64,000 nucleotides of DNA from positions 1 through 64,000 of the forward strand of contig JBBQWM010000007.1 of assembly GCA_038210655.1 (NCBI GenBank), in the 5' to 3' direction. Source of the stretch: 54-19 sp038210655 (GTDB taxonomy: Bacteria > Chloroflexota > Chloroflexia > Chloroheliales > Chloroheliaceae). The notes below the pieces were generated by a model. The model worked only from the letters and a program-made list of their open reading frames with translations. It made no database searches and was not told the DNA's origin. Position numbers and translations under genes: made by a program. Shown piece by piece: positions 43,483-51,867 of the stretch; position 1 is the stretch's first letter, and each line of letters opens with the position of its first letter.

Positions 43483-43525
43483 TTATCACCAAAAGTGATT
43501 GTTGTCAAGAGTGATTGTTGTCAAG
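43483..43525. promoter_or_regulatory. Candidate MarR operator region
   Basis: ATCACCAAAAGTGAT (43485-43499) is a small palindrome. It overlaps two exact tandem copies of AGTGATTGTTGTCAAG (43494-43509 and 43510-43525). The repeated TTGTCAA words, spaced 16 bp, would fall on one helix side nearly twice per turn set. Midway between marR and the exporter. Confidence 0.4.
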
Positions 43526-43548
43526 GCTGATTATATTGACCAGATTAT

Positions 43549-43614
43549 CAGATTACTTTTTGGTTGGCAAAATTGGCTCATAAGTTGTTATAATGTTCTT
43601 GAGAAGCTAAACAA
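43549..43614 (+). promoter_or_regulatory. 66-bp repeat copy 2, probable exporter promoter
   Basis: Near-identical to 40939-41004. Holds TTGGCA (43564-43569) and an extended -10, TGTTATAAT, with TATAAT at 43589-43594 (19-bp spacer), about 45 bp before the ABC ATPase start. Confidence 0.5.
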
Positions 43615-43641
43615 TACAAACTCAAATTCGCAGGAGCTAGA

Positions 43642-44832
43642 ATGACGATTGAGCTAGAAGAGAACCCCTTAATCCCGCCTCAACCGGCCCAGACTCCCCT
43701 AATTGCGGTCGAGAATTTGACCAAGCGTTACGGGCGGTTTAAGGCGGTCGATAATATTAGCTTTGCGGTTCCGCCGGGGTCGATTTTTGGGTTTATCGGG
43801 CCAAACGGGGCGGGCAAGACTACCACTATCAAAATCCTGGCGACTTTGCTCGAACCGAGTGACGGGCAAGCCACTATCGCGGGTTACGATGTGGTGCGGC
43901 AGGCCAGCCGAGTACGCGACGTGATTGGCTATATGCCCGACTTCTTTGGGGTTTACGACGACTTGACCGTGCTAGAGTACCTCGAATTTTATGCCCGGAC
44001 GCAGGGTGTGGGTAGCGGCAAGCGCACCAAGTTGCTAAACGATCTGCTGGAATTGGTCGAACTGGGCTACAAGCGGGACGCTTATGTCGAGACGCTTTCG
44101 CGGGGGATGAAGCAGCGCTTGTGCCTGGCCCGGTGTCTGGTTCACGACCCGCAGGTCTTGCTTTTGGACGAGCCAGCCAGTGGCCTTGACCCACGCGCCC
44201 GTGTCGAGATGCGCGAACTGCTCAAGGAGCTACAGCGCATGGGTAAGACCATTTTGGTATCGAGCCATATCCTGCCCGAACTAGCCGAGTTGTGCAGTCA
44301 TATCGGGATCATAGACCGGGGCCATTTTCTGGCGGGTGGCCCGGTCGAAGACATTTTGCGGCTCTACGCCCGGCGGCAAACCCTTCGCATCAAGTTTTCG
44401 TCGGTAGCGGATGACACAGAGCCGAACCCGCCCATCAAGACCGAAACCGAAGGCTATAAACTGCTGGACGACCCGGAAAAAGGGGCAGTTCCAGAATCAG
44501 CCATGATCTTGGCGGCCTCCGATTTTGAGCAAACCGCTACTATTTTGAAGAAAGAGTTGGCCCTGGCCCCTGAGAGCGAGTTAAAAGCCGACCCGCAACG
44601 TGGGGAAGTGTGGGTCGATTTTGGGGGCGGAGAAGGCGAATTGCGGCGGACTCTGGCGGCCTTGATCCAGGCCGGACTGCCGGTGACGCAATTTACGGTC
44701 GAGCGCAGCAACCTCGAAGATATTTTTATGAGCGTTACCGAGAACACCGCTCCGCCGGACGAGCAGGATGCCGCCCGTCGCCGCAAAGAGGACAAGCTTG
44801 AGCGAGGCCGCCGGGAGCGTCGCCAGAAGTGA
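43642..44832 (+). CDS. ABC-2 type exporter ATPase
   Basis: 396 residues. Walker A GPNGAGKTTTIKILATLLEP, signature LSRGMKQRLCLARCL, Walker B LLLDEPASGLDPRAR and switch-His VSSHILPEL mark a DrrA/NodI/CcmA-like exporter ATPase. The extra C-terminal 150 residues (including LKKELALAPESE and TQFTVERSNLEDIFMSVTE) form the usual regulatory domain, ending in a very basic tail (RRRKEDKLERGRRERRQK). GGAG lies upstream of ATG at 43642. The permease gene is 252 bp downstream beyond two repeats. Likely controlled by the divergent MarR. Substrate unknown. Confidence 0.9.
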   Translation: MTIELEENPLIPPQPAQTPLIAVENLTKRYGRFKAVDNISFAVPPGSIFGFIGPNGAGKTTTIKILATLLEPSDGQATIAGYDVVRQASRVRDVIGYMPDFFGVYDDLTVLEYLEFYARTQGVGSGKRTKLLNDLLELVELGYKRDAYVETLSRGMKQRLCLARCLVHDPQVLLLDEPASGLDPRARVEMRELLKELQRMGKTILVSSHILPELAELCSHIGIIDRGHFLAGGPVEDILRLYARRQTLRIKFSSVADDTEPNPPIKTETEGYKLLDDPEKGAVPESAMILAASDFEQTATILKKELALAPESELKADPQRGEVWVDFGGGEGELRRTLAALIQAGLPVTQFTVERSNLEDIFMSVTENTAPPDEQDAARRRKEDKLERGRRERRQK

Positions 44833-44841
44833 GAGGGGTCA

Positions 44842-45000
44842 GGGATGAGGGATGAGGGATGAAGGGATGAGGGATGAGGGATGAAGGGGAACGTCTACCG
44901 ATGGGGCAATGTCAGACAGGGGAGCGGGTATTTTGTTGGATATGGCTCTGCCCATAGATTTTATCCATTGACGGAGCAATGTCACACAAGATGAGCTTTC
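44842..45000. repeat. GGATGA tract followed by inverted family C repeat
   Basis: Seven imperfect GGATGAGG(G/A) units (44842-44890), then a reverse copy of family C (GTTGGATATGGCTCTGCCCA near 44935-44960; ATCCATTGACGGAGCAATGT near 44965-44990). This repeat block separates two genes that should be co-transcribed. Confidence 0.65.
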
Positions 45001-45084
45001 GGATCGGTTCTAAAAGTCAATTCTATCCTGTTAATCCTGTTTATCCCTGTTAATTTACCTGTTAACTATAAAGGAGCAAAGTAG

Positions 45085-46137
45085 ATGGGCCTGAAAGCAA
45101 TGGGGGCGGTGCTGTCCAAAGAACTGCTGTCGCGGATGCGAAATTGGCGTTCGCTCCTGACCATCACGCTTTATTTGGCGACGCTGGCGGTGATTGGGGT
45201 CGGCACGATGCGATATTTGCGCGACGAGGGCAAGAATACCGGGTTGGAAGCCGCTTCGATAGGGCCACAGGTCTTTGGAGCGCTGGCCTCTTTCGAGCTT
45301 GTCATGCTGGTCTTTATAACTCCGGCGCTGACGGCGGGTGCTATCGCGGGCGAGAAGGAGCGCCAGACTTATGATCTGCTGCTGACGACCCGCCTGTCTT
45401 CTTTTTCGATTGTGATCGGCAAGCTTATAATGTCGCTGGCTTATGTGCTGCTGCTGCTCTTTTTATCGCTGCCGCTCTTTGCGATGGCCTTTTTGTTTGG
45501 TGGGATCAATCCGGGCCAACTGCTCCTGACCAGCCTGATTTTGAGCGTGACCGCCCTGACGATTGGTTCGCTTTCACTCCTGGTCAGCACTATGATCCGC
45601 AAGGTGCAGATTGCGACGGTGGTGGCCTATCTGGTGTCCTTTGGCTTGGTACTGGGGAGCGGCCTTTTTGCCAATCTGCTGGTCGATACGCCCGCCGTCT
45701 CGTCCTCGAACGCCAATAACAACAACCCTGGACAGCCAGTCAACCCTGCGGCGGTCTTTTTCCAAGCCCCGCCCGACCCGCATCCGCTGGCCTATCTTAG
45801 CCCCCTGGCCTCACTCTCGACGGTTGTCACCAACCCCTTTGGGGCGGCGACCCAAAACCCCTTTTTGGATTTACCCAATGGTCTACCCAAAGAATATTTC
45901 AACCGCAGCTTTTACAGCAACACTTCGAATCGTGGGCCGTACCCCCCCGGAACCTATATCCCCACCCATTTCTACAGCTTGCCGAGTATCTGGCCGGTTC
46001 AGCTAGGGATTTATGGCGTGATAATCGTGGTTTCGCTGGGGTTGGCGGTGCTGCTAGTACGGCCCCGACGCTGGTGGCCGCGTCGCTGGCGGTTCTCGAT
46101 GCGCCGCCGTTCGCGCCCGGCGAAGGCTTCGATTTAG
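45085..46137 (+). CDS. ABC-2 type exporter permease
   Basis: 350 residues with six membrane segments (WRSLLTITLYLATLAVIGVG first, GIYGVIIVVSLGLAVLLV last). SKELLSRMRNW and AGAIAGEKERQTYDLLLTTRLS are the characteristic NosY/GldF-type motifs. A Pro/Asn-rich extracellular loop of about 95 residues (205-300) lies before the last segment. AAAGGAGCAAAG upstream of ATG is a good ribosome site. Partner of the ATPase at 43642. Confidence 0.85.
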   Translation: MGLKAMGAVLSKELLSRMRNWRSLLTITLYLATLAVIGVGTMRYLRDEGKNTGLEAASIGPQVFGALASFELVMLVFITPALTAGAIAGEKERQTYDLLLTTRLSSFSIVIGKLIMSLAYVLLLLFLSLPLFAMAFLFGGINPGQLLLTSLILSVTALTIGSLSLLVSTMIRKVQIATVVAYLVSFGLVLGSGLFANLLVDTPAVSSSNANNNNPGQPVNPAAVFFQAPPDPHPLAYLSPLASLSTVVTNPFGAATQNPFLDLPNGLPKEYFNRSFYSNTSNRGPYPPGTYIPTHFYSLPSIWPVQLGIYGVIIVVSLGLAVLLVRPRRWWPRRWRFSMRRRSRPAKASI

Positions 46138-46214
46138 AAAGGGTAATAATCACATACCGAGTTGGTAAGCGTAAGTGGTCAGATTGCGATTGGTTTTGGT
46201 GTGGATCGCTGCTC

Positions 46215-46958
46215 CTAGCGTAGCCCTAACTGTAGGTGATGAAACTGTTCTTTTAATTTTAATGATTGCACATCCAGAAATTTCTTATCCTCAAAAAAAT
46301 GAAACTCACCCATAACTACGACCACTTGATTATTTATAGCTTCAACTCCACCGATAGCTTCTATAATCTTACCCCATATTGATAATAACATAATTCCACT
46401 ATCTTGGGTGAGTAGTTTACCCTGATAAAAATAAAACTCATGCCCCAGAGGCATTGTATTAGGCTGAATGATATTTTGGCCTATTTCAAATCGGCCCTCT
46501 AACGATATTTTGGTATTGGTTGGAATTATTTCTATTATATCTTTATATTCTAATGAACCCGGTAATGGGCTTTCTATTATAGCTGTTATAAATTTAATAG
46601 GTGGTTGATAATCATGATGGTTTACATAATGATAAATCAAATCTGGGGCCAAATACAGGATATTATTAGACCCAGGTACCGCAATTTCACTAGAACCAAG
46701 TTCCACTTTTCCAGCTCGATCTATAAACATCCTAGATGAGGGATACAAAGAAGGTTTACATAAACTACAAGTATGATGAAATCCTAATGTCATCCAAGGC
46801 GGGTTCAAACAAAAAATTTCTAATCTGGATTTAAATTCGTCTGAAGTTTCCCCTTGTTGGAAAGGATGATTTTCCTCAAGCCAGCCTACCTGCAAAATTG
46901 TAAAGTTATGTTTTAGATTAAGATTACCTGTATAAATAGAAAGATCAGGATAATACAT
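46215..46958 (-). CDS. AT-rich orphan gene, DUF7919-like N-terminus
   Basis: 247 residues, clearly lower GC and different codon use from both neighbours, suggesting recent transfer. The first 130 residues resemble a small family seen near polymorphic-toxin or immunity loci (YYPDLSIYT, VGWLEENHPFQQGE, FHHTCSLCKPS with Cys pair, LYLAPDLIYHYVNHH). The rest is not recognised. Flanked by the ABC permease (convergent) and an AT-rich gap. Function not assignable; immunity role is only a possibility. Confidence 0.55.
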   Translation of the reverse strand: MYYPDLSIYTGNLNLKHNFTILQVGWLEENHPFQQGETSDEFKSRLEIFCLNPPWMTLGFHHTCSLCKPSLYPSSRMFIDRAGKVELGSSEIAVPGSNNILYLAPDLIYHYVNHHDYQPPIKFITAIIESPLPGSLEYKDIIEIIPTNTKISLEGRFEIGQNIIQPNTMPLGHEFYFYQGKLLTQDSGIMLLSIWGKIIEAIGGVEAINNQVVVVMGEFHFFEDKKFLDVQSLKLKEQFHHLQLGLR

Positions 46959-47112
46959 GTAGCCATCCTATTGCTTCTTCATCTGTTAAGCCCACATTCT
47001 CCGCTTGTGACAAATTAACATCTCTTTAAGATATGTAGTTTGTTTCCTGCTTGTATTGCTCTCACAATGTCAGAAACAGACACAAAGACTTGGTGGATAT
47101 TGTAAATATTAT

Positions 47113-48180
47113 CTAGCTGTTGGGGGGATTGTTGGGAGGGGCGGCGGGCAGGTAGCCGCGTGAGTCTCCTGACGGCAGGGCCTTGATATTTTCGAGGGCG
47201 TTCATGGCGGCCCCGGCAACTCGCTTATCGGGATCGACGACGACGGCGCGGAGAGGGCCTGCCGCCGCTTGAATACCAAGTCGGCCCAGGGCTTGCGCGG
47301 CAGCGGCACGTACTTCGGCGCTACGGTCGCGCAAAAGCTGGATCAAGACATCACCCCGTTCGGTCTCGCCCAGTTGTACCAGCGCATCGGATAGCGCGAT
47401 CCGCACTTCGGCATAAGGACTGCCGACCAGTGGCAGCAAATAAGGGACGGCGGCCCGGTCGCCCCGTTGACCGAGAGCAATCGCGAGTCCTTCCTGCCGC
47501 CGCCAGAGCCTGACCTGGTTCTCGAAGGGTGCAAAACTCAAGTTAGCCGCCATCTGCCGGAAGCTGTTTTCGCTACGGAGCATACTGAGCGCGATTGTAA
47601 CCGACTCGCGTACTTCGGGCCGCTCGTCCTCGGTCAGAGTTTCAATCAGCATCGTGGTGCCTGCCGGTTGGTCGAGCAGACCAAGGCCCAACGCCGCCGC
47701 CTGCCGTACCTGGACGTGCCAATCGGTGATCGAATTTTTGTAACCGTGCTTAAGCGTTTTAAGCAGCATATTGGTCGCACGGGGGTCTTTGATCCGGCCC
47801 AGCGCGACGATACCCTGCGTAACAGTCTGGTGTTGAGGTGGGGTAGCCGGGCCAAAGTACTTGGCCCGCTCGATCACGTCCAATAACGGCTTAACCGCCG
47901 CCGGGTCGCCGATCAAGCCGAGCGTCGTGGCGGCAGCCTCCGTCACCATGAAATTTTTATCCTGCAATAACCCGATCAAGCTAGGGACAGCCCGTGGGTC
48001 GCGGTAGATTGTAAGCGCCCTTGCCGCCGCCACTCGTACATCCGAGTCTTCGTCTCCCAGCGCCTCGATTAAGAAGGGTGTAACCTGGGGGTCGTTGGCG
48101 ATAGCCATGTTAGAGGCGGCCCGGACACGTACTTGCGGCCCACCATAACGCAGTTCGTTAATTGTTTGATCCAAGCTCAT
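47113..48180 (-). CDS. HEAT-repeat protein
   Basis: 355 residues made of about ten HEAT-like helical repeats of the phycocyanobilin-lyase type (DVRVAAARALTIYRDPRAVPSLIGLL; MVTEAAATTLGLIGDPAAVKPLL; EVRAAAAQALGRLGIQAAAGPL). No catalytic motif or signal peptide; probably a protein-binding scaffold. A short Pro/Asn tail ends it. The xylose isomerase gene lies 20 bp upstream on the same strand, so they are likely co-transcribed. No phycobilin-related context is present, so a lyase function is not proposed. Confidence 0.85.
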   Translation of the reverse strand: MSLDQTINELRYGGPQVRVRAASNMAIANDPQVTPFLIEALGDEDSDVRVAAARALTIYRDPRAVPSLIGLLQDKNFMVTEAAATTLGLIGDPAAVKPLLDVIERAKYFGPATPPQHQTVTQGIVALGRIKDPRATNMLLKTLKHGYKNSITDWHVQVRQAAALGLGLLDQPAGTTMLIETLTEDERPEVRESVTIALSMLRSENSFRQMAANLSFAPFENQVRLWRRQEGLAIALGQRGDRAAVPYLLPLVGSPYAEVRIALSDALVQLGETERGDVLIQLLRDRSAEVRAAAAQALGRLGIQAAAGPLRAVVVDPDKRVAGAAMNALENIKALPSGDSRGYLPAAPPNNPPNS

Positions 48181-48200
48181 TTACCGTTGCTTTGCCAATG

Positions 48201-49379
48201 TTAATTTGCGCCCCGTACACCCAACAAGAGTTCGATCACCAGTTGATCGAGTTGCTCGTACATCAAGCCCTTTTCCGCAATAGCGTTCAGATCGAAGCCA
48301 GTCGCCTTGAGCTTTGAGGCAGTCTCAGAGCTATAGCTGGCGGTATCGACCGGGGCCGGGCCAAAACTGGCCTTTAACTCCTTGAGCAAGCCCTGGATTT
48401 CACCATCCTGAGCGAATTGCTGGGCTTTGTGGCGCAAGATATTATAAGTTCGCATACAGCCGTAGGCGAAAGCCCATACGCCGTCCTCGTCCTCGGTGCG
48501 ATAAGCGTGCGCGTCGAAATGGCGCGGGCCACTATAACCGCTTTCCTCCAAAAGCTTGACCAGATAGAACATCCCTTTGATCGTCTCGCTGCCGAAACGC
48601 AAATCCTGATCGTAGCGGCCTGGCTTTTGGTCGTTCAGATCGATATGAAAAAGCTTCCCGGCTTCGATAGCCTGAGCTACCCCATGATAGAAATTCAACC
48701 CGCTCATCTGCTCGTGAGCGACTTCCGGGTTTAGCCCGACCATCTCAGGATGAGCCAGGGTATAGACAAAAGCCAGCATATGACCGCTAGTTGGGAAATA
48801 GATGTCGGAGCGCGGTTCGTTGGGTTTGGCTTCCAGCGCAAATTTATAATCGTAGCCCTGGTCGAGCGAGTATTCGCACAGAAAATTCAGGGCCTCGCGC
48901 ATACGCTTGATGCCGTCGCCTGCATCCCGGCAAGCATCAACTTCTACACCTTCACGTCCGCCCCACAACACAAAGATTTTCGCCCCAAGTTCGTGACCCA
49001 AATCCATCGCGCCCATCGTCTTTTGGATCGCAAAGTTACGGACACGCGGGTCATTTGAAGTAAAAGCGCCATCCTTGAAGACCGGGTGATAGAATAGATT
49101 GACGGTCGCCATCGGGACTTGCATATTGTGATCTTTGAGGGCTTGCTGGAAGTCGCGCACGATTCGGTCGCGTTCTGCCGGGGTTGCGTCCATCGGTACA
49201 AGGTCGTTATCGTGCAGATTGACACCGTAGGCCCCCAATTCAGAAAGCTTTTGGACAATCCGGGTTGGCGAGATAGTGTTGCGTACTGCGTCGCCAAACG
49301 GGTCGCGCCCCCGATTACCAACCGTCCATAGCCCAAAAGTAAATTTATCGTCTTTCTTCGGTGTAAATTGGTCTGCCAT
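48201..49379 (-). CDS. xylA: Xylose isomerase
   Basis: Converts D-xylose to D-xylulose (and glucose to fructose in vitro) with two divalent metals. 392 residues, the shorter actinobacterial-like class I. Visible: catalytic His in NLHDNDLVP, FVLWGGREGVE, Glu and Lys in FALEAKPNEPRSD, NPEVAHEQMSGLNF, metal Asp ligands in FHIDLNDQKPGRYDQDLRFG and HFDAHAYRTED. The start MADQFTPKK has AGGAGG upstream. No xylulokinase or xylose transporter is seen; a HEAT protein gene follows. An ABC sugar ATPase lies far away at 4 kb. Confidence 0.95.
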   Translation of the reverse strand: MADQFTPKKDDKFTFGLWTVGNRGRDPFGDAVRNTISPTRIVQKLSELGAYGVNLHDNDLVPMDATPAERDRIVRDFQQALKDHNMQVPMATVNLFYHPVFKDGAFTSNDPRVRNFAIQKTMGAMDLGHELGAKIFVLWGGREGVEVDACRDAGDGIKRMREALNFLCEYSLDQGYDYKFALEAKPNEPRSDIYFPTSGHMLAFVYTLAHPEMVGLNPEVAHEQMSGLNFYHGVAQAIEAGKLFHIDLNDQKPGRYDQDLRFGSETIKGMFYLVKLLEESGYSGPRHFDAHAYRTEDEDGVWAFAYGCMRTYNILRHKAQQFAQDGEIQGLLKELKASFGPAPVDTASYSSETASKLKATGFDLNAIAEKGLMYEQLDQLVIELLLGVRGAN

Positions 49380-49587
49380 AAGCGTGCCATCCTCCTGTCA
49401 GGGTTGATTCTTGTAGTTAATTTTACTTCCCTGTCCGGCTCAAAGTCCTGTAAGCTAATATACGGTTTTTAAGCCTAAAAGTTATAACCAATTATACACC
49501 CTTTTGGCCCGATTTTGGAATTAGCATCGCTCTGAAACTATCTTAAAAGATTAAAAACAGATAAAAACAACTGGAATAAAATAACTA

Positions 49588-49618
49588 CTCACCGCAGAGA
49601 GGCAGAGAACGCAGACAA
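49588..49618. repeat. CACCGCAGAG-type interspersed repeat
   Basis: CTCACCGCAGAGAGGCAGAG... is the same short repeat as at 62541-62654, here as a single arm. Confidence 0.5.
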
Positions 49619-49631
49619 AAGCTGAAATTTA

Positions 49632-49733
49632 GTAATTACACAAGCCGGGCGACCACATCGGGTCGCCCCTACAACAGATTTTGGGTAGGGGCGACCCGAT
49701 GTGGTCGCCCAAAACGGCAGGCTGAGTAATTAC
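49632..49733. repeat. Family B palindromic repeat, intact copy
   Basis: 102 bp with GTAATTAC at both ends. Inner arms GGGCGACCACATCGGGTCGC... (49647-49672) and 49685-49710 are a perfect 26-bp inverted repeat around a 12-bp loop. Confidence 0.75.
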
Positions 49734-49775
49734 GATTTAGTAACTAACCTCCTCGCCACCAAGATTGTAATTGCA

Positions 49776-49809
49776 AAATAAAAAAGGTGTCAGCCTAAAC
49801 CTGACACCT
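49776..49809 (-). terminator. Rho-independent terminator of the NicO gene
   Basis: AGGTGTCAG (49785-49793) pairs with CTGACACCT (49801-49809). On the minus strand the stem is followed by TTTTTTATTTT. Confidence 0.8.
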
Positions 49810-49826
49810 GACACCTAATACCTCTC

Positions 49827-51626
49827 TCAACGATTGAGTATCCCGGTCTGAAGTAGGGCCTCATAGGAAATTGCTAATCCGACGATAGCGATGGCTAAGG
49901 CGCTGGCAACCGGCAAAATCCGAATGACTTTGCTGGATACTCCCACTTTGGCCCTTATCATCAGGCGACGAGCGTAAATCAGGGCTATGCCTAGTCCAGT
50001 CAGTGTTCCGGCCAGCCCAATGCTGAAAAAGACGATCAGGACCAGACCAAAAGCGACCCGCCCTAACGCAATTGCGCTCAACATCACTACCAACGCCGAC
50101 GGACAAGGCAGCAGCCCAGCAGAAATCCCAAAGAACAACAACCGCTTCCAGGTAATCGCCGTCCCATCCGTTCCCGGTGGTAGGTGCGTGTGTACCCGAC
50201 CGCCGTGAGAGTGGGGACTGAGGACTGAGGACTGAGGACTGAGGGGTGTATGTTCATGGGTGTGGTCGTGATCGTGGTCGTGGTCATGGTCGTGAGCTAC
50301 TTCTTTGTAGGCTACGGCATAGGTAGATTCGTGATTGTGATCGTGGTCATGTAGGGGATTATTAGCAGCGTAGGCATATTGGGGTTGGAGCGTCTGATCG
50401 TGGTCGTGATGCTCATGAGTGTGATCGTGGTCATGGTCGTGATCGTGGTCGTGACTATGGTCATGATCGTGGTCGTGATCCTCATGAGTATGGTCGGGGG
50501 CGGTAGCAAGGTGAGCATCGGGGGTAGCTTTTGCGGTAGCAAAGCGCAGCCGAGCGCGGAACAGCGTAACGCCCATCGCCACCACGATTAGCCCAGAAGC
50601 CAGACCTAGCCAGGGGTAAAGTTTTTCCGGCAGGATATACTGCGAAGCAAATAGGGTAATCAGACCGAGCGCGAAAACCCCGATGGTATGCGTGACCGTT
50701 ACGGTTAGTCCCAAAAAAACCGCGTGCCGGGCCGTTCCGCGACTACCGATCAGATAAGCGGCTACAATCGTTTTGCCGTGACCGGGTGAGAGGGCGTGGA
50801 ACATCCCCAACACCAGCGCCCCCAGTAGCGAAGCCAGGATCACGCCCGCCGTCAGTTCTTTGCCGTTAATCAAGTCGCCGAAGCTATCCGACGAACGGAC
50901 TGCCGCGCCGGTCGTCTCTGTGGGGGTCGAATTGTTGACGACCACACTGGTATCCAGCTTAAAGCTGGCCTGAGCCGACGTAACCGCCAGGGGACTGGCA
51001 AGCATATCTTCGGGATACTTGCGTAGCTCGTTGCTCTGGTCAGTCGCCGACACGCTGGATTGCTGCAAGGCCACGCCTGTTGCATTGCGTACCACAATCT
51101 CCCGCCAGCCTAACCGGTCAGCAAAATTATTGTCCTGGTAAGCCAGGCCCGTAGCGCTGTTCGGTAGGGCGGTCGTCTCGAAACTGGCCGTTAGCCGAGT
51201 GGTTTGCAGTCCGCCCTGCCCGTCCGGGAAAGTCAGTTGTTTATCCATCAGCTTTAGCGGAGTAGTAGCGCCATCCACGGTCAAAACCAGACCGGCCTGC
51301 AATTCGGTAGCCTTGCGGTCGAGGTAGGCCAGTCGCTCGGTTTCGCTGATCTGTCCGTCCCGGTTCAGGTCGATCAAATCCTTTTCCTGAAAGGTCGGGA
51401 TTTCAGCCATATCCAGCACATAGTAGATTTTAACCCCGGCAGACCCAATCTCGATCCGGCTGTAGCGGTTGACCGTAAAGTTGCCGAGGGGGTGAGCCGC
51501 CGCCGTCAAAGGTAGGGCCAGCCAACCGATTGCCAGGGCCAATAGCAGACCCAACCCAACTAGCCGTTTCGATTTGGAATTTTGGATTCCCCCCCACGCG
51601 AGGACAGACGATTTTGGATTGTTCAT
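49827..51626 (-). CDS. NicO-family nickel/cobalt exporter with His-rich loop
   Basis: 599 residues. A signal-like hydrophobic start ends in AAAHPLGNFTVNRYS, the normal N-terminus of a HupE/RcnA-related extracellular domain (to about residue 260) with an EF-hand-like DLNRDGQIS. The membrane part has the NicO motifs HALSPGHGKTIVAAYLIGS and GLLPCPSALVVMLSAIALG. Between them lies an exceptional His/Asp-rich cytoplasmic loop (about 375-490, dozens of HDHDHD units) interrupted by a Ser/Pro-rich stretch coded by a 7-bp minisatellite. Likely moves Ni, Co or Zn. ATG at 51626 gives a long n-region; a later start is possible. Followed by a strong terminator. Confidence 0.85.
   Translation of the reverse strand: MNNPKSSVLAWGGIQNSKSKRLVGLGLLLALAIGWLALPLTAAAHPLGNFTVNRYSRIEIGSAGVKIYYVLDMAEIPTFQEKDLIDLNRDGQISETERLAYLDRKATELQAGLVLTVDGATTPLKLMDKQLTFPDGQGGLQTTRLTASFETTALPNSATGLAYQDNNFADRLGWREIVVRNATGVALQQSSVSATDQSNELRKYPEDMLASPLAVTSAQASFKLDTSVVVNNSTPTETTGAAVRSSDSFGDLINGKELTAGVILASLLGALVLGMFHALSPGHGKTIVAAYLIGSRGTARHAVFLGLTVTVTHTIGVFALGLITLFASQYILPEKLYPWLGLASGLIVVAMGVTLFRARLRFATAKATPDAHLATAPDHTHEDHDHDHDHSHDHDHDHDHDHTHEHHDHDQTLQPQYAYAANNPLHDHDHNHESTYAVAYKEVAHDHDHDHDHDHTHEHTPLSPQSSVLSPHSHGGRVHTHLPPGTDGTAITWKRLLFFGISAGLLPCPSALVVMLSAIALGRVAFGLVLIVFFSIGLAGTLTGLGIALIYARRLMIRAKVGVSSKVIRILPVASALAIAIVGLAISYEALLQTGILNR
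50214..50246. repeat. Heptamer minisatellite inside a coding region
   Basis: About four GGACTGA units in the NicO gene encode LSPQSSVLSP in the His-rich loop. The same repeat lies at 51839-51867, after the next gene. Confidence 0.6.
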
Positions 51627-51724
51627 CGTGATCCACTTCTCTCTACTTCTTAACTATATCGGCCTACCGGCCCCGCCAATACCTATCAGTACCAGAATGC
51701 AAAGCCCTCAAGTTAACCCCTTAT

Positions 51725-51800
51725 CTGTAGGAGCGAGCTTCTGCTCGCGATTGACGCGATGGCTGGGTATCCCATCGCGAGCGGAAGCTCGCTCCTACAG
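51725..51800. repeat. REP-like hairpin
   Basis: CTGTAGGAGCGAGCTTCTGC... (51725-51750) pairs with 51775-51800, including TCGCGA at the inner end. The GTAGGAGCGAGCTT word is much like REP elements of pseudomonads, which are moved by RAYT transposases. Confidence 0.65.
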
Positions 51801-51838
51801 GCAATCACTATCTCGGCATTTTGCTACAAGGAAGCTAT

Positions 51839-51867
51839 ACTCAGTCCTCAGTCCTCAGTCCCCAGTC
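51839..51867. repeat. CAGTCCT heptamer minisatellite
   Basis: About four units of CAGTCCT(C) directly after the TPR-gene stop codon (51868-51870, minus strand). Confidence 0.6.

Noticed and set aside
50300..50520. Low-complexity GTGGTCGTGATC repeats as a satellite
   Set aside because: They are the codons of the His/Asp-rich loop, in frame with the NicO gene.
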